A DNA stretch of 64,000 bases from Pholis gunnellus (Eukaryota > Chordata > Actinopteri > Perciformes > Pholidae). Positions 37,060 through 47,655 of this stretch are shown here, piece by piece. The first letter of the stretch is position 1; each line of letters starts with the position of its first letter. The DNA lies in assembly GCA_910591455.2 (NCBI GenBank), contig OU342819.1, positions 16,408,262 through 16,472,261 on the forward strand. Reading direction: 5' to 3'. The notes beneath the pieces are model-generated. The model was not told the DNA's origin. It did no database searches and saw nothing but the letters and a program-made list of their open reading frames with translations. The translations under genes were made by a program, and so were the position numbers.

Positions 37060-37822
37060 TTAGTCTTAAAAGGGAAGTCGTTTGAGAGAGTAACCACTAT
37101 TGCACCAGTTTCCTGTTGCAGCTTTGTGCTCAGTTGCATCGTGTTATTGCTCATCACATTTCTACAACCTCCTCATGTTTATCTAATAAGCAAAGAGTTG
37201 ACAGGATCAAACCTGATCTTGGCAGGCAGGACTTGTAAGGGTTGTCTTATGGACGTTTAGAAAGGGTGGGGTGAGGGTTGGTTCGTTTTTGGCCAAATGG
37301 AACCGCTGGAGCACAACACAGCTCACACCAAGAGACCCAGGAATCTGAGAGCTGGCCCTCCCCCGCCCATACACACACAGGCATTAGGAGAGAAGTAGCA
37401 CCTCGAGCACACATGCATGACCGCACGTGGTTGCACACACACAAACACGGACAAATAAAACAACATATGCTCCTGTTTATACTACCTGGAGCAGCAGGTG
37501 GGACGCCCCTCCCTACTGACGAGAGCAAGAGGAGGGAAAGGAAAGAGGAGAGGAGTTCCCCTTTATTGTTGGACACTCATTAAGGAAGGAAGTGAAAATG
37601 GTGGTTCGACTGTTATATAAGGCTCATATTTTCATTTTTGTCGATACCTGACTAATTCCAATGCATTTTAATCAGGTCAAACATATGGCTCATGAATCAT
37701 GGTTTAAGTGTGTCCCATGATGGCCTAAATATTTTATCTCACAGAGAGTATTAGCAACCCAGTCACCATAAAAAGAAAACTGTATATCAGTACATGACCA
37801 AATGTAATTACATGCAATCCCA
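37060..37822. other. Intergenic, nothing coding recognised
   Basis: Short spacer between two MITEs. Both strands have open frames over 37247-37583, but the products show no domain that I recognise. Confidence 0.45.
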
Positions 37823-38264
37823 TTGACCCTTCGCTACGCCCCCCCCCCCCCCCCCCCCCCCCGCTGCTACTCCGTCAAGCTCTCCGAGCTACCATGCTAC
37901 AATGTGTGTGTAGACATCTAGTGTACCTTCAGTAGCTAACGTAGCATAGAAGTTCTAACACTTGTTAATGTATTGCGAGGTACTTTGTTAATGCTAAATC
38001 CACAGGTTTTTACATGGAAATGTAACGTTTTAGAAATGCACATCTCCTTCAACCCTATCCGGGTAATGAGGATCATTACACAACGTTGAACCACGACTAG
38101 CTCTAAATCCACAAAACCAACCTGAAAATGAAGGAAATCTGAAACGATTGCATGAGAGTCTTTGGAGCAGAGCCCTAGTCGTCAGACCCTGGTCGGAGCT
38201 GGACAATACTACGCTATGATTGGCTGGTCTGTGTTCCACGGGCAGGACTTAGCGAAAGGTCAAT
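37823..38264. mobile_element. MITE with ATTGACCCTTCGCTA ends
   Basis: The left end ATTGACCCTTCGCTA (37823-37837) and the right end TAGCGAAAGGTCAAT (38250-38264) form a 15-bp terminal inverted repeat with one mismatch. A run of 23 C (37840-37862) lies just inside the left end. The interior is non-coding and shares words in order with 29371-29528. I could not see an unambiguous target-site duplication, so the superfamily is open. Confidence 0.7.
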
Positions 38265-39539
38265 TACATAATAAACTGTCTTGTTTGATGTTGACTATGC
38301 TCACAAATCAGAGAAATGGGAAGTTCTACCATCTTTACCCTCCGTCCCATATAATGTGAATGTGGCATAGGATTTGGAGATTAGGGTTAGATTTAACTGT
38401 TGCTGTTTTAAGCATTTTTAAAACAGATTCCTTTTCAAACAGCATTATAGCCAATAATTCACAACATTAAATGAAGCTGGATTTCAACGTCTTATCTGTT
38501 TCCCACAAATATCTTATCTGAATATCATGTGGTTACAGCGATGTGAAAACACCCATCATTTTCTTATTTATCATAAAGGTCATAAACAATGAATATGACA
38601 CTGATACGGCTCAATGAATTGAGAGGCAGTTTAAGTTGTCGGAGGACACATAGAAACACATTTTACTGTACCTAAGAGGCAATTTATTCCAATGACCTTT
38701 TTACAAATCTATTTTGCGGTGCTCTCTGTCTGCATGAGGGCAAGTGGCAGAGCGGGTGCAGCAGCTCGAGCAGTGGTCTGTTGTGATTACCTCGTGTGTT
38801 GGCTATGCCCTTCTGCTGGCAGTAATTGCCTTTTGCAAAAACTGCATTAATCATGTTGTGACAATACATAAAGCCCTTATTGGAATAAGCATTCAAAGTG
38901 GAGACAGTATGAGGTCTGGTTGGGCTTGTGGGGCCCGGGAAGAACAGGGAACAAGAAGCAGTGAGTAATATGAAACCTGGAGGTATACGGTGTTGGGGGA
39001 GTAAAACAAGAAAACAAGTCAAGAAAAAAAAGAGAGAGAGAGACAAACAGGCAGAGCGTAAGTGAATCAGTGCTGTTGTTTTTGTTCTAGCAGTTGCACA
39101 TAAACAAATGGCCATCTAAGCCGTCCTCCTACATTTGCATAGAAGCTGTGGTCATCACATAATGTGGCACGCAGTCCAAACACAATAATAATCTGTTGTT
39201 AACATGAGCTGGCACAAGGCAACGAAAGACTTGTATGCAGGACCACTGAGTCATGATATGGATGGAGAACAGCTTATGAGTAATGATCAATAACAGAGAG
39301 TAACAGTCTCATCGGTTTACTGTCGGAACACATTTTCTAACTCATTCGGACCAGCAAGTAATTCTCAGACGGGCAGATGAGGTCAAATAAGCAGAGTAGT
39401 CTGAAGGCTTGTCACGTTATTTCACGCAGCGATGTCTGACAACATTTGACAGCGTTCAGCAAAGCAGTGCCGGAATGACTGATGGGTTCTTCCTATGGTA
39501 TCTAAGGACATTTACATTACAAGTAGAAGTCCTGCATTT
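38265..39539. other. Intergenic, nothing coding recognised
   Basis: No exon supported. The 143-residue minus-strand frame (38684-39115) has random composition. Confidence 0.4.
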
Positions 39540-40035
39540 AAAAAATTACACTCAGCATTTTGAGAAATATTCTTACTCGCTTTCTTACCACAAGCAGCAG
39601 ACTTACGTAGCTTAGCATAAAGACGGGAAACGGGAGGAAACAATGTCCAAATTTAACAAAATCCACCAGTAACTTCATGGAGTCCACGCTAGGTTGCCTG
39701 GAAACTGATCTTGATCCCGCTGATTCTACGTTTTTACGCTTCAGTTTTTGTATAGATATGAGCTTTGGAAGTACTGGTTGGCAGATTGTGTTACTTTTGG
39801 ATGAAGCCATGCTAGCAATATATACTGTATATATATACTGTATATAATGTGTCCAGTCTTTTTGCTAAGCTAAGCTAACCGCCTGCTGGCTTTATATTTA
39901 ACGTGAAAGTGGTGTGACTCTTCTCATCTGGCAAGAAAGAAAATAAGCTTATCAAACTAAATGTCTATCTATTTCTGAGAGAGAAAATTGAAACCACACT
40001 AAATATTAAGCTACAGCCAGCAGCCAGTTAGCTCA
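39540..40035. repeat. Fish repeat family A, inverted and tandem pieces
   Basis: A + oriented piece (TTTTGAGAAATATTCTTACT, GCTTTCTTACCACAAG, TAGCTTAGCATAAAGACGGG; to about 39760) is followed by a reverse piece (TTTGCTAAGCTAAGCTAACC, TTCTCATCTGGCAAGAAAGA; 39860-39965) and a third + piece (AAGCTACAGCCAGCAGCCAG, 40008-40060). A TATATACTGTATATATATAC palindrome (39828-39846) lies between the first two. The inverted arrangement would let the region fold on itself. Confidence 0.65.
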
Positions 40036-41215
40036 TCATAAAGACAGAAATGGAGCTCTGACCGAAGGTAAAAGATTTGAGGAGGGGATTATGTGCGGTG
40101 TATTTCTTTACTGGATGCAATGAGTAGGTTGGTTGAGTGGAGTCTACATGGAAACTCCAGGAAGTAACTGTACATGCCGGTTATGAAATGGTATTAATTA
40201 ATGAGGGTGCATGGTGGATTTCTTTGGCTGCTTCCCCTTGTTTCCTGTCTTTATCCGAGACTAATCTAATCTCCCAAATTAAAACAATTAAACTCAGCAC
40301 AGCTAAGCAGTGGCTGACCAGAGCTTCATATTTAGACTAATGTACAGAGAAGAGAGTGGTATAAATCTTCCCATTAGGGAATCAAGAAAACCAAAATAAA
40401 AAATTCAAAGTCCAGCGGTATTTGGCCGAATAAACAACAGCCTGACTCGAGCACTGCTGAGAACAACTGCTCCTTGTAAATAAATGGAGGAGGCTGTTGC
40501 TCGGATCAAAACACAGCGTACTCCCAAAAGAGAGAACAAAAACACAATGGTCAAGTGAATCGGCATTAGAAAGAGGCTGGGAGTCTCGCTGACTTCAGGG
40601 GCCCAAAAATAGGACACATTCCTCTGCAGCAGAGGGTGTGTGTGTATGTCAACAGGAATACATACCAAGCTCCTGCTGAGGGGGTTTGACTTTCTCCACA
40701 CAGGGAGGGAGGCCAAAACAAAAGGACTGGCTGGTGTGTGCTCGCGCCGGAGCTGGATGGAGGTGGTTTGAGTTCCATCATGCTGCAAAGAACAAGGTGT
40801 CATGCTCTTAACACATGCTTCAGTGGAGAGTACTGTAGCTCTCTCATTAAATCTCTATATTGTAGTTGTGGTAATCACAGGCAAACATTGACTTCTGTAA
40901 AATAAATGTCTGCTTTATGGACTCATTCAAGGCATGTTTTTACAGTAAAACCATGACGAGAGCTTTACCTCCACCTTGACTAAAGCGCCTTTCACACTTG
41001 TGTTTAAGTATTGGCATGCATTCTTCTTCCTACATTACCCACAGTGCAACTCGGCCGCCAACAGTTTGATCTGAGATTTGTGTGTGTGTTATGCTAGTCT
41101 AGCCTGCAGCAGAGCAGAGATGATGAGCTACAGAGATCTGATCAGCTCACATTTCCAACAGCTCCAACTGTGGTACTGTGACTACAAATCCTCTAGATCA
41201 CCATTATAATGGACC
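40036..41215. other. Intergenic, nothing coding recognised
   Basis: No supported exon. CTACATTACCCACAGTGCAACT near 41030 is a fragment of a common fish repeat. Confidence 0.4.
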
Positions 41216-41450
41216 AGCTGTGGCTCAGGAGGTAGAGCGGCTCTATGTGATCCGATCTCTGGCTCCTCCAGTCCGCATTTCAAAGTGTCCTCGGGTAAGA
41301 AACTGAACCCCAAATTGCTCCTGTCGAAGCCATTGATCAGATCCCGATGAGCCAGTTGGCGACTTGTTTGGTTCCCTCTGCCATCAGTTTATGAATGTGT
41401 GAATGGTTAAATGTTGACACAAAGCGCTGTGAGTCGGAGGACTAGAAAAA
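41216..41450 (+). mobile_element. tRNA-derived SINE, near full length
   Basis: Starts GGACCAGCTGTGGCTCAGGA GG, where the A box (TGGCTCAGGAGG) is clear. The B box region (GATCCGATCTC) is degraded. The body follows: AAAGTGTCCTCGGGTAAGAA, ACTGAACCCCAAATTGCTCC, CCATCAGTTTATGAATGTGT, then the tail AAAGCGCTGTGAGTCGGAGG, ACTAGAAAAATAAAG. The same family occurs at 290-488 (reverse) and 11515-11680. The weakened B box suggests that it is no longer transcribed. Confidence 0.8.
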
Positions 41451-42506
41451 TAAAGTCTCAGAAAAAAGACGTCTGTAAAACTGTTGACAAGGCACCTGCA
41501 AACAAGGTCAATTGTTACTCTTTGTATCATGAATGTTAACTGTGAAGGTTTAATATGCGTCAAACTGTCCTTTTAGCCTAAAAATGCTAAATTAGTATCT
41601 ATTACGGCAGGTGCAGCAAAACCACTGAGTGGACTGAATTGACCATGGGGCATTTTATTGCTAATGGGTACAATTAAATATTTGTCAGAGAAGGTCTTGT
41701 TCTTTTTTTTCTTTCAAAAATTACAGTCTTCCTTTAAACCCTTGAAAATGAACTAAGCTAAAACAAATTGACATGGCAACATATTAAATTTAAAATAATC
41801 AGGGTCAGCAGAACAACTTAAAAAGTAAAGTATATTGGTATCCAGTCAATGTAAACAGTGGCACATCAGATTAAATAAAATAAATGACATGAAAGCACCA
41901 TCCTGATGTCTTGCCTTTGGATTTTTACATATTTGACTGACACGTGATCCATGGATATTGGAGAAGCACATGGTATACATATAAATTGTTGAAAAGTGTA
42001 CAAATATGCTTTATATATAATATTTAGCTGTTGGAAATTGTAATTTCCGTAAAAATCCTTAGGACATAACCAGGATTGCTTCACAATGTTAGGGTTTCTC
42101 CCATGTTCTGTCACTTGGAATGTTGGGTTATATTTGGTGGGAATACTGACGTGTCATCACATTTTTAGTTTTGGCTTATGCAGTCCTGTCTTCTAAAAAT
42201 AACATTCATACACTCTTACGGGGTTTTGCCTAATACGCTTTGAGGGGAGCGACATTTTTGCATGTATTATGTTCACCGGCAACTGTTTTTTCCCCCCAGT
42301 CCATTCGATGTTTCTGTTACATCATTGCTTTGGTGTTAGGCGTTGACGGATACAGATTGTGTGAATTTGCAGATATATGTTTATTAAAACATTATTCCTG
42401 TTGATGAAAAACATCTCTCATACAAGTGCAACTTTGTTTTGTGCATAGTCTACCACTGCTTATAGTCACTCTATTACCAAATTACCAAAGACACAGTATA
42501 TAGGGG
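41451..42506. other. Intergenic, nothing coding recognised
   Basis: Unique AT-rich sequence without a supported exon. Confidence 0.45.
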
Positions 42507-42972
42507 TTGCTAAAAACTCTCCACCACCTACTGCAGGGACAGAGGAGCACTTTCTCCAACAGACTGATCCAGCTTTGCTGTCACAAGGACAGATACAGGA
42601 AAACATTCCTGCCCTCTGCTATTAGACCGTACAACAAATCACCTCTGGCCAGATCATCCTTCACATGTCTACAACACCGCTACACTGTTGTTGTTTGCTG
42701 TTGGTTGATCTTTGCACAACTGTTTTTTACCTAGTTAGTTAATTTAACACTATTTCATTGTATATACTGTGTATTTATGTTATTTTATTTTATTATATTT
42801 AATATGTTCCACTCTGTTATTTTATTGTATATATTGTTCATTTTTCATACTTAATATTTTTACTCTGTTACTTCGTTTGCTGAATTATACAAATGTATAC
42901 AAATTTCCCCCAGGGGATGAATAAAGTATCTATCTATCTATCTATCTATCTATTGATCGATCTATCTATCTA
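42507..42972 (+). mobile_element. 3' end of a LINE, with C-terminal ORF remnant and (TATC)n tail
   Basis: The first part translates to a short remnant of a LINE ORF2 C-terminus: LKTLHHLLQGQR, then FSNRLIQLCCHKDRYRKTFL, then PSAIRPYNK, the stretch found at the end of many fish non-LTR retrotransposon polyproteins. An AT-rich 3' UTR follows and ends TTTCCCCCAGGGGATGAATA AAG, then a (TATC)n tail (42927-42972). This tail is typical of fish LINEs. The reverse transcriptase is absent, so it is a 5'-truncated dead copy, 570 bases upstream of the cited4 TATA box. Confidence 0.75.
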
Positions 42973-43392
42973 ACACAGTCAGGGTAATGACATTTTGATA
43001 TAAAGGCATTTTGTCATCCATTATTCAATAAATGATTATTTGCTAATGTCAATATTGCTGTTGTTTTCACCCATGCACCTAATAGGCCAATGATATATAT
43101 ATCCATACAGCACCGCACACACACACATTTCAGCTTGTTAAAATATGACTTCTCAGTATAGGAGAGTGGTGGTAATGCGCCTGCAGCCCGAAGGATCCCG
43201 TCCCGCTACACTTTCAACAGAAAGCTTTCAGTCAAGACAGTATGGATCATTCGGGATTACAGCAGAAGGCAGGCCGCAAGTGGAATCTCTCCAGGACACA
43301 CAACGCGGCTCGGCTGAGCGGAGCTCTGCTGCTCCGGTGGATCAGTGGAGGTAGTTAGTGGATGTTTCTTTGCACAGTGATTAAGGGGGAGG
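42973..43392 (+). promoter_or_regulatory. Upstream promoter region of cited4
   Basis: After the LINE tail and an AT-rich spacer, the sequence from about 43145 becomes clearly more GC- and CpG-rich (for example CGTCCCGCTACACTTTCAAC and CACAACGCGGCTCGGCTGAG) and stays so through exon 1. This fits a promoter-proximal region. The LINE insertion marks the outer limit of what may be ancestral promoter. Confidence 0.5.
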
Positions 43393-43400
43393 ACCAATGG
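43393..43400 (+). promoter_or_regulatory. CCAAT box of cited4
   Basis: ACCAATGG, a good NF-Y-type CCAAT element, 110 bases upstream of the TATA box and preceded by the G-rich GGGGGAGG. Its position fits a promoter-proximal element. Assignment is by motif and position only. Confidence 0.55.
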
Positions 43401-43440
43401 CAACAAAGGAGACGGAGAGGACGGTAGCTCCTCCTCTCGC

Positions 43441-43488
43441 TATCTCTCTCTCTCTCCCTCTCTCTCTCTCCCTCTCTCTCCCTCTCTC
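43441..43488. repeat. CT-rich tract in the cited4 core promoter
   Basis: Almost pure pyrimidine on the + strand, (CT)n with CCC interruptions, between the CCAAT box and the TATA box. GA/CT tracts in this position can keep promoters open (GAGA-like), but in fish this is a simple repeat that may have no function. Confidence 0.8.
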
Positions 43489-43503
43489 GGTGCTTTATAG
43501 ATG

Positions 43504-43510
43504 TATATAA
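43504..43510 (+). promoter_or_regulatory. TATA box of cited4
   Basis: TATATAA, preceded at 43494 by TTTATAG. A start of transcription about 30 bases downstream would fall near 43534-43540, just before the first exon deduced from the splice donor. The spacing to the donor leaves a leader of about 130 bases. Confidence 0.6.
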
Positions 43511-43535
43511 TCCCTGAGTTGACCCAGAAAACAAA

Positions 43536-43668
43536 ACTCCTCTGACTGCCGAGACGCCGCAGAGTTTTGTATCCGCCGCAGGGCTGCATGTAGCCGGAGC
43601 ATCAGCTGGAGAAACAAACCCCGGCACCGATCCAACTTCTCCGTACGGATTCGACATTAACACATCGG
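43536..43668 (+). other. cited4: cited4 exon 1 (5' UTR, non-coding)
   Basis: The exon is bounded at the left by the predicted start about 30 bases after the TATA box and at the right by a strong donor, CGG|GTAGGT. It contains one ATG, directly followed by TAG (start-stop uORF, 43588-43593), and, in frame with the coding ATG after splicing, a TAA at 43658-43660. That stop lies 7 codons upstream of the start and fixes the initiator. Fish and mammalian CITED genes are known to carry a short non-coding or nearly non-coding first exon. The left boundary is approximate. Confidence 0.6.
43588..43593 (+). promoter_or_regulatory. Start-stop upstream ORF in the cited4 leader
   Basis: ATG immediately followed by TAG, in a weak initiation context (T at -3, T at +4). 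It is the only upstream ATG in the deduced leader. Minimal start-stop uORFs can stall ribosomes and reduce translation downstream. Whether this one is used is unknown. Confidence 0.5.
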
Positions 43669-45590
43669 GTAGGTCTCGTGTTCTGTTGCTCCATTAACAG
43701 GTAGAGACGCAGCACTTTCCCTTTGTATGGCTGCTGACTATTTTTTTTATATTGCTCTACGCGCTGATCAGGTCCGCGTATCCCATTTCACCATGTCACT
43801 TTGCTTACTTGCAGCGTTATTGCCTGTTATTATGTTAGTGGCGGTTTCATGCCTTCGAATGACAAATAGCCCGCATGCACAGTCCCCGAGGATGAAAAGA
43901 AAAAGAAAAGAAAGAAGAGGTTTCATGCTTGTGTAATAATGTCAGCAATTATTATCCTCCCTCAGACTATCTATTTACAAAGTGGCATTTAGCTGAATGA
44001 TATCTGCAAAGAAGCTCGTCAGATAGGGTGTAATTAGGTAGCAGGAGAGCAGAATTTTAAGGACGATTTAGGCTATTTGGGGGAAAGTGTTTTGTTTTAT
44101 CAGCACTAAAAAGGCTTGAATGGCTACAAGCAGCCAGGGGCTCCACCAGAGTTCATTTTTGGGGGGATTTAAAAGCCTGAAATGTCTTTGTTTTCACAGC
44201 CAGAAGCAACACATCCATGCCATTGCTCGCTCTGGATGTCTTTTTTTTTTAAGATCATCCCATTTAGTGGATACAATAATGCCATCAATTTTAACAAGCC
44301 AATCACGTTGACAGCAAATTACAGCTTCAGCGTGAGCAGGATCTGTTTGTCATCTGTAGGTAATCTTAATTGAAGATCTTTTGTAATGACTGTGGGAAGA
44401 CAGAGGCAGTGTGCTGTGTGTTGAGTGGGGGGGTTGGGTTGGAGAGGTGTGTGTGGTCTGGAGGAGCATTCCTCTGCGTCCTTTTGGCTGCAAGGGTATT
44501 GCTGCCCTCCCTCGTTGGTTGGATACCCAGCGGTAACTCACTGATGGTGTAATTTTGGAGGTTTCAGATGGGTTTTTACATGGGACTCTTTCGAAATGAC
44601 TGGATGCGGTTCAAATACAGAGAGAGAAACTGAGGAGGAGGGTAAGGAGTTTCAGCAGAAAGACGGGGCTTGTTTTCATAAGAGCTAAGGTTTATTTGGT
44701 TGTTTTTAAAGGGCAGCGATTTACTGTTTCACTTCTATAAATTTGGTGGACTCACAAGAATCTAGCTGGAAGCAGAGACTGAGATATCCTGGATTTTAGT
44801 CTCTAGAATGGGTCCAAATCTAAAAACACAGGATCCTACATTTCCTAAAATGCAACAGAATAGCTTTTATTTTGTATTTACCCTCCCTACCTCCTACATG
44901 TTGACAGATTTCGACCCCACACCTTCAGTTTGTAATGAAGACTACAAGCATAGTGTTTTTTTTCCCACACACAAAAACTCCCAAAAGTCTCAAGCCCTAC
45001 CGTAGTCAACCTTGATGACATCATCAGGGTAGGGCTGGGCGATATATATCGAATGCATTTGATGAATCATTATTTCAGCATGATGTGTACGGTGTCTATC
45101 AAATTATTAGAACATGCACAAAAAGGGTACATTGAGTAGATGATAGCTGGCGACATTAGGTATCTGGAGTAACAATTGTCCAGTAGATGGCTAGCTGGCT
45201 CTGGCTATCTGACTCTTAACGGTTGCTGCTATGAATGGGACAGACTGAAAAAAGGCCTCCATGGGAGTGGACGGAACAGTGTGCAGATTCTACTCATTTA
45301 CAGAGAGCTAACTAGCATTAGCTACCCAGCAGGTAGAGACGAACTGAACTATCAGGCTAATGCTCAGTCAAGAAACACAAATAACAGGAGCAGATAGATT
45401 GGTTTTACTAAAGTGGATTCTCTACTTCGTTCAAGCTATTTGTATGTTTGACAAAGAAAGCCTTGCAGGTGCTACAAGGATTTCTTATTCTGCTCAACTG
45501 TCTTTTTTCATTTCTGGGTATTTTAGGATGTAATTACAATTGGTTGTATGAAATCATCTAATTTGATGTGTTCCAAAATATGTTTTTCAG
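43669..45590 (+). other. cited4: cited4 intron 1
   Basis: A 1922-base intron from the GTAGGT donor to the acceptor TGTTTTTCAG|GGCGATAG. A possible branch point is TCTAATT near 45557. Inside, 44220-44380 is unique with several TAAT and TGACAG cores and could be an intronic enhancer, and 45003-45075 (TGATGACATCATCAGGGTAG, GGGCTGGGCGATATATATCG) looks like a fragment of a common fish repeat. Donor and acceptor are inferred from consensus; no transcript was available. Confidence 0.6.
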
Positions 45591-45603
45591 GGCGATAGAA
45601 GCC

Positions 45604-45917
45604 ATGGCTGAACACATGATGATGCCCATGACCCACAGCTTCAGGATGGGCATGAATGGACCTCCGCAGCACAACGGCCAGCCCGGCCTGCGCACACTGC
45701 CCAACGGCCAGGTGATGCATTACGGCAGGAACCCTCAGAACAACATGGAGGCCGCCATGAGACAGCGGCAGGGCATGGTGGGACCCGGCGGGATGGCCGG
45801 CCCCTTGAACGGAGCTCCCATGGCCAACCACCACCACCAGATGATGTCTGGGAACATGATGTACAATGGCCAGGGTCCGCAACAGCAGCAGCAGCAGCAC
45901 CACCACCACATGCACCC

Positions 45918-45995
<78 letters not shown>

Positions 45996-46374
45996 GCAGC
46001 AGGGTGGACACCCGCAGCAGTACGTCCCTGGTAACCTCACCTCCCAGCAGCTTATGGCCAGCATGCACCTGCAGAAACTCAACACTCAGTATCATGGACA
46101 CCCGCTGGTCTCAGCCAACGGCCACCACATGCCCAACGGTGCTCAGTACCGGATGGGCCCGGCCCAGCTATCAGGCATGCAGCACATGGGCGGCCCTTTG
46201 GGACAAAACGCCATGGACATGGATCTGATCGACGAGGAGGTTCTGACTTCGCTGGTGCTGGAGTTTGGGTTGGATCGTGTTCAGGAGCTGCCCGAGCTCT
46301 TCCTGGGACAGAATGAATTTGACTTCATATCAGACTTTGTGTGCAAACAGCAGCCGAGCACGGTGAGCTGTTGA
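45604..46374 (+). CDS. cited4: Cbp/p300-interacting transactivator 4 (Cited4)
   Basis: A transcriptional co-regulator of 256 residues acting in the nucleus. CITED proteins lack a DNA-binding domain and bind the CH1/TAZ1 domain of CBP/p300, competing with or assisting factors such as HIF-1 and TFAP2. The N-terminus begins MAEHMMM and contains LRTLPNGQ (human CITED4 has a similar LRTLP). A Met/Gly/Gln/His-rich middle carries Q6 (93-98), a His cluster and Q28 (106-133). LMASMHLQKLNTQY (150-165) is the conserved box of the family. The C-terminal acidic domain (204-256) contains DEEVLTSLVLE and the LPEL motif (229-232) within ELPELFLGQNEFDF, and ends in VSC. LTSL and LPELFLGQ favour Cited4 over Cited2 (LMSL, LPELWLGQ). 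The whole protein is in one exon after the 5' UTR intron. ATG 45604 is chosen for its GCCATGG context, the in-frame upstream stop in exon 1 and the family start; frame extending to 45568 is intron. Human CITED4 is shorter (about 184 residues). Which teleost copy (4a or 4b) it is cannot be decided here. Confidence 0.93.
45880..46002 (+). repeat. CAG/CAA polyglutamine tracts in cited4
   Basis: The first tract is CAA(CAG)5, six glutamines. After HHHHMHP comes (CAG)10(CAA)2(CAG)5(CAA)2(CAG)9, 28 glutamines. The in-frame CAA doublets break the pure CAG run at two places, and the repeated (CAA)2 suggests growth by slippage or duplication of a block. The antisense frame (192 codons, poly-leucine) is only the reverse of this tract. 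Confidence 0.95.
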
Positions 46375-47623
46375 GCTAAGCTAGCTGTAAATTGGATTGG
46401 ACACCCCCAAAGAATGACTGAGCGGTCACAGTAGCACAGCGAGAGGAGACAATCTCTCTGTTCTGTTTGGGTGTTTCTGTGTCTGTGTATCTGACAGTGA
46501 CTAGTACGCCTTCACACTGACCTGCCTGCGAGTTGATGAAGAATTGTAAAGAGAGAAAACGCAGCAAGCGCACCAGGTTTCTTTTCTTTGAGCCGGTGCC
46601 AGAAAGATCTGTCGTCTTTGGCCAAATTGAGGCATCCTGATGCAGCGGGCTCTGTCTGTACCCATCTGGCCCTCAGCACATGTGCCTGCATTGCCAAGGC
46701 TCTGGGATCATTGTAAACTTAACAAACACAACGGGGGAAGGCCTGAAAAGACTATCCATCTGGGTCTGCTAGATTCTGTGGCACTACTTAATGTATTTTA
46801 TCTCTGATGACACCTTCAAATAGTAGCAGACGTTTTACAAATTTATAAAAGCTAGTCCTCTGAATTTGTTTATATAACGATGAAGGGATTAAGAACAGAT
46901 ATCTTTTTTTCTGACATACATATTGAAGGCTGGCTCTTCAAAACTGAGTTCCTACAAAAAGAAGTACACATTTCCTCGAAGAGCAGCATTCCTGGGTGAC
47001 GTGAAGCAGATTATCTCGGATTAGTTTGGGTGAAATGTGCTACATTGATTATTTAGCTTTCAGTGTCACTTACCTGACTCCGATTTAATCTGCAATCATG
47101 AAATGTATCACAGCTGTTCCCCGCTAATTAACTGTGATTGAATCATTGGCAAAGTAGCGCATTGCTTAGAGTGTCTGCTTGAACAAAAGCATTTATCTTT
47201 AGAAAAATGGCCTGGAAGACATTTACATGCTCATCGCAAGCAAAGTTTGGGTTACTGCTTAGTAGAACTGCATGAACTGTTGGGGAGGAAGAAACATGTT
47301 AGGATATGAGAAACGCCATTACTGTGGCCTGTTGCAAGATCCAAGAAAAAGCCAAACAGAAAAAAAGTAGCCATCAGACGGGTGAAGGTGTTGGTCACAG
47401 ATCTGAGGTGGGATATTTTTTTTTTTCTTTTTCTACAACAGGATTGGTTTAAAAAAAAAAAAGAAAAAAAAAGAAAGAGAGCGTGATTGCAGAATTTGCA
47501 TCTGTGTGTTGTTTGTGTACGTCTGTGTGTGGTCAGTGCGGTGAGGCATTTAAAACCCATTGAATGGCGTTCTCCTCTCTAAACACATGGCCCTGTCTGC
47601 TGAAGGTGATTGGAGGCTGCGCG

Positions 47624-47655
<32 letters not shown>

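Noticed and set aside
38684..39115. 143-codon minus-strand frame
   Set aside because: No recognisable domain and no supporting context.
41216..41300. Possible functional tRNA gene
   Set aside because: It has an A box but a degraded B box, no cloverleaf, and the body of a known SINE follows.
43355..43663. 102-codon minus-strand frame with RERERE across the cited4 promoter
   Set aside because: By-product of the CT-rich promoter tract and lies opposite exon 1.
45568..45603. In-frame N-terminal extension of cited4
   Set aside because: It would begin at a non-ATG codon and reads across the TTTTTCAG splice acceptor, so it is intron. The spliced leader has an in-frame TAA before the ATG at 45604.
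45523..46101. 192-codon minus-strand frame rich in leucine
   Set aside because: It is the antisense of the cited4 coding exon; the leucine run is the reverse of CAG.
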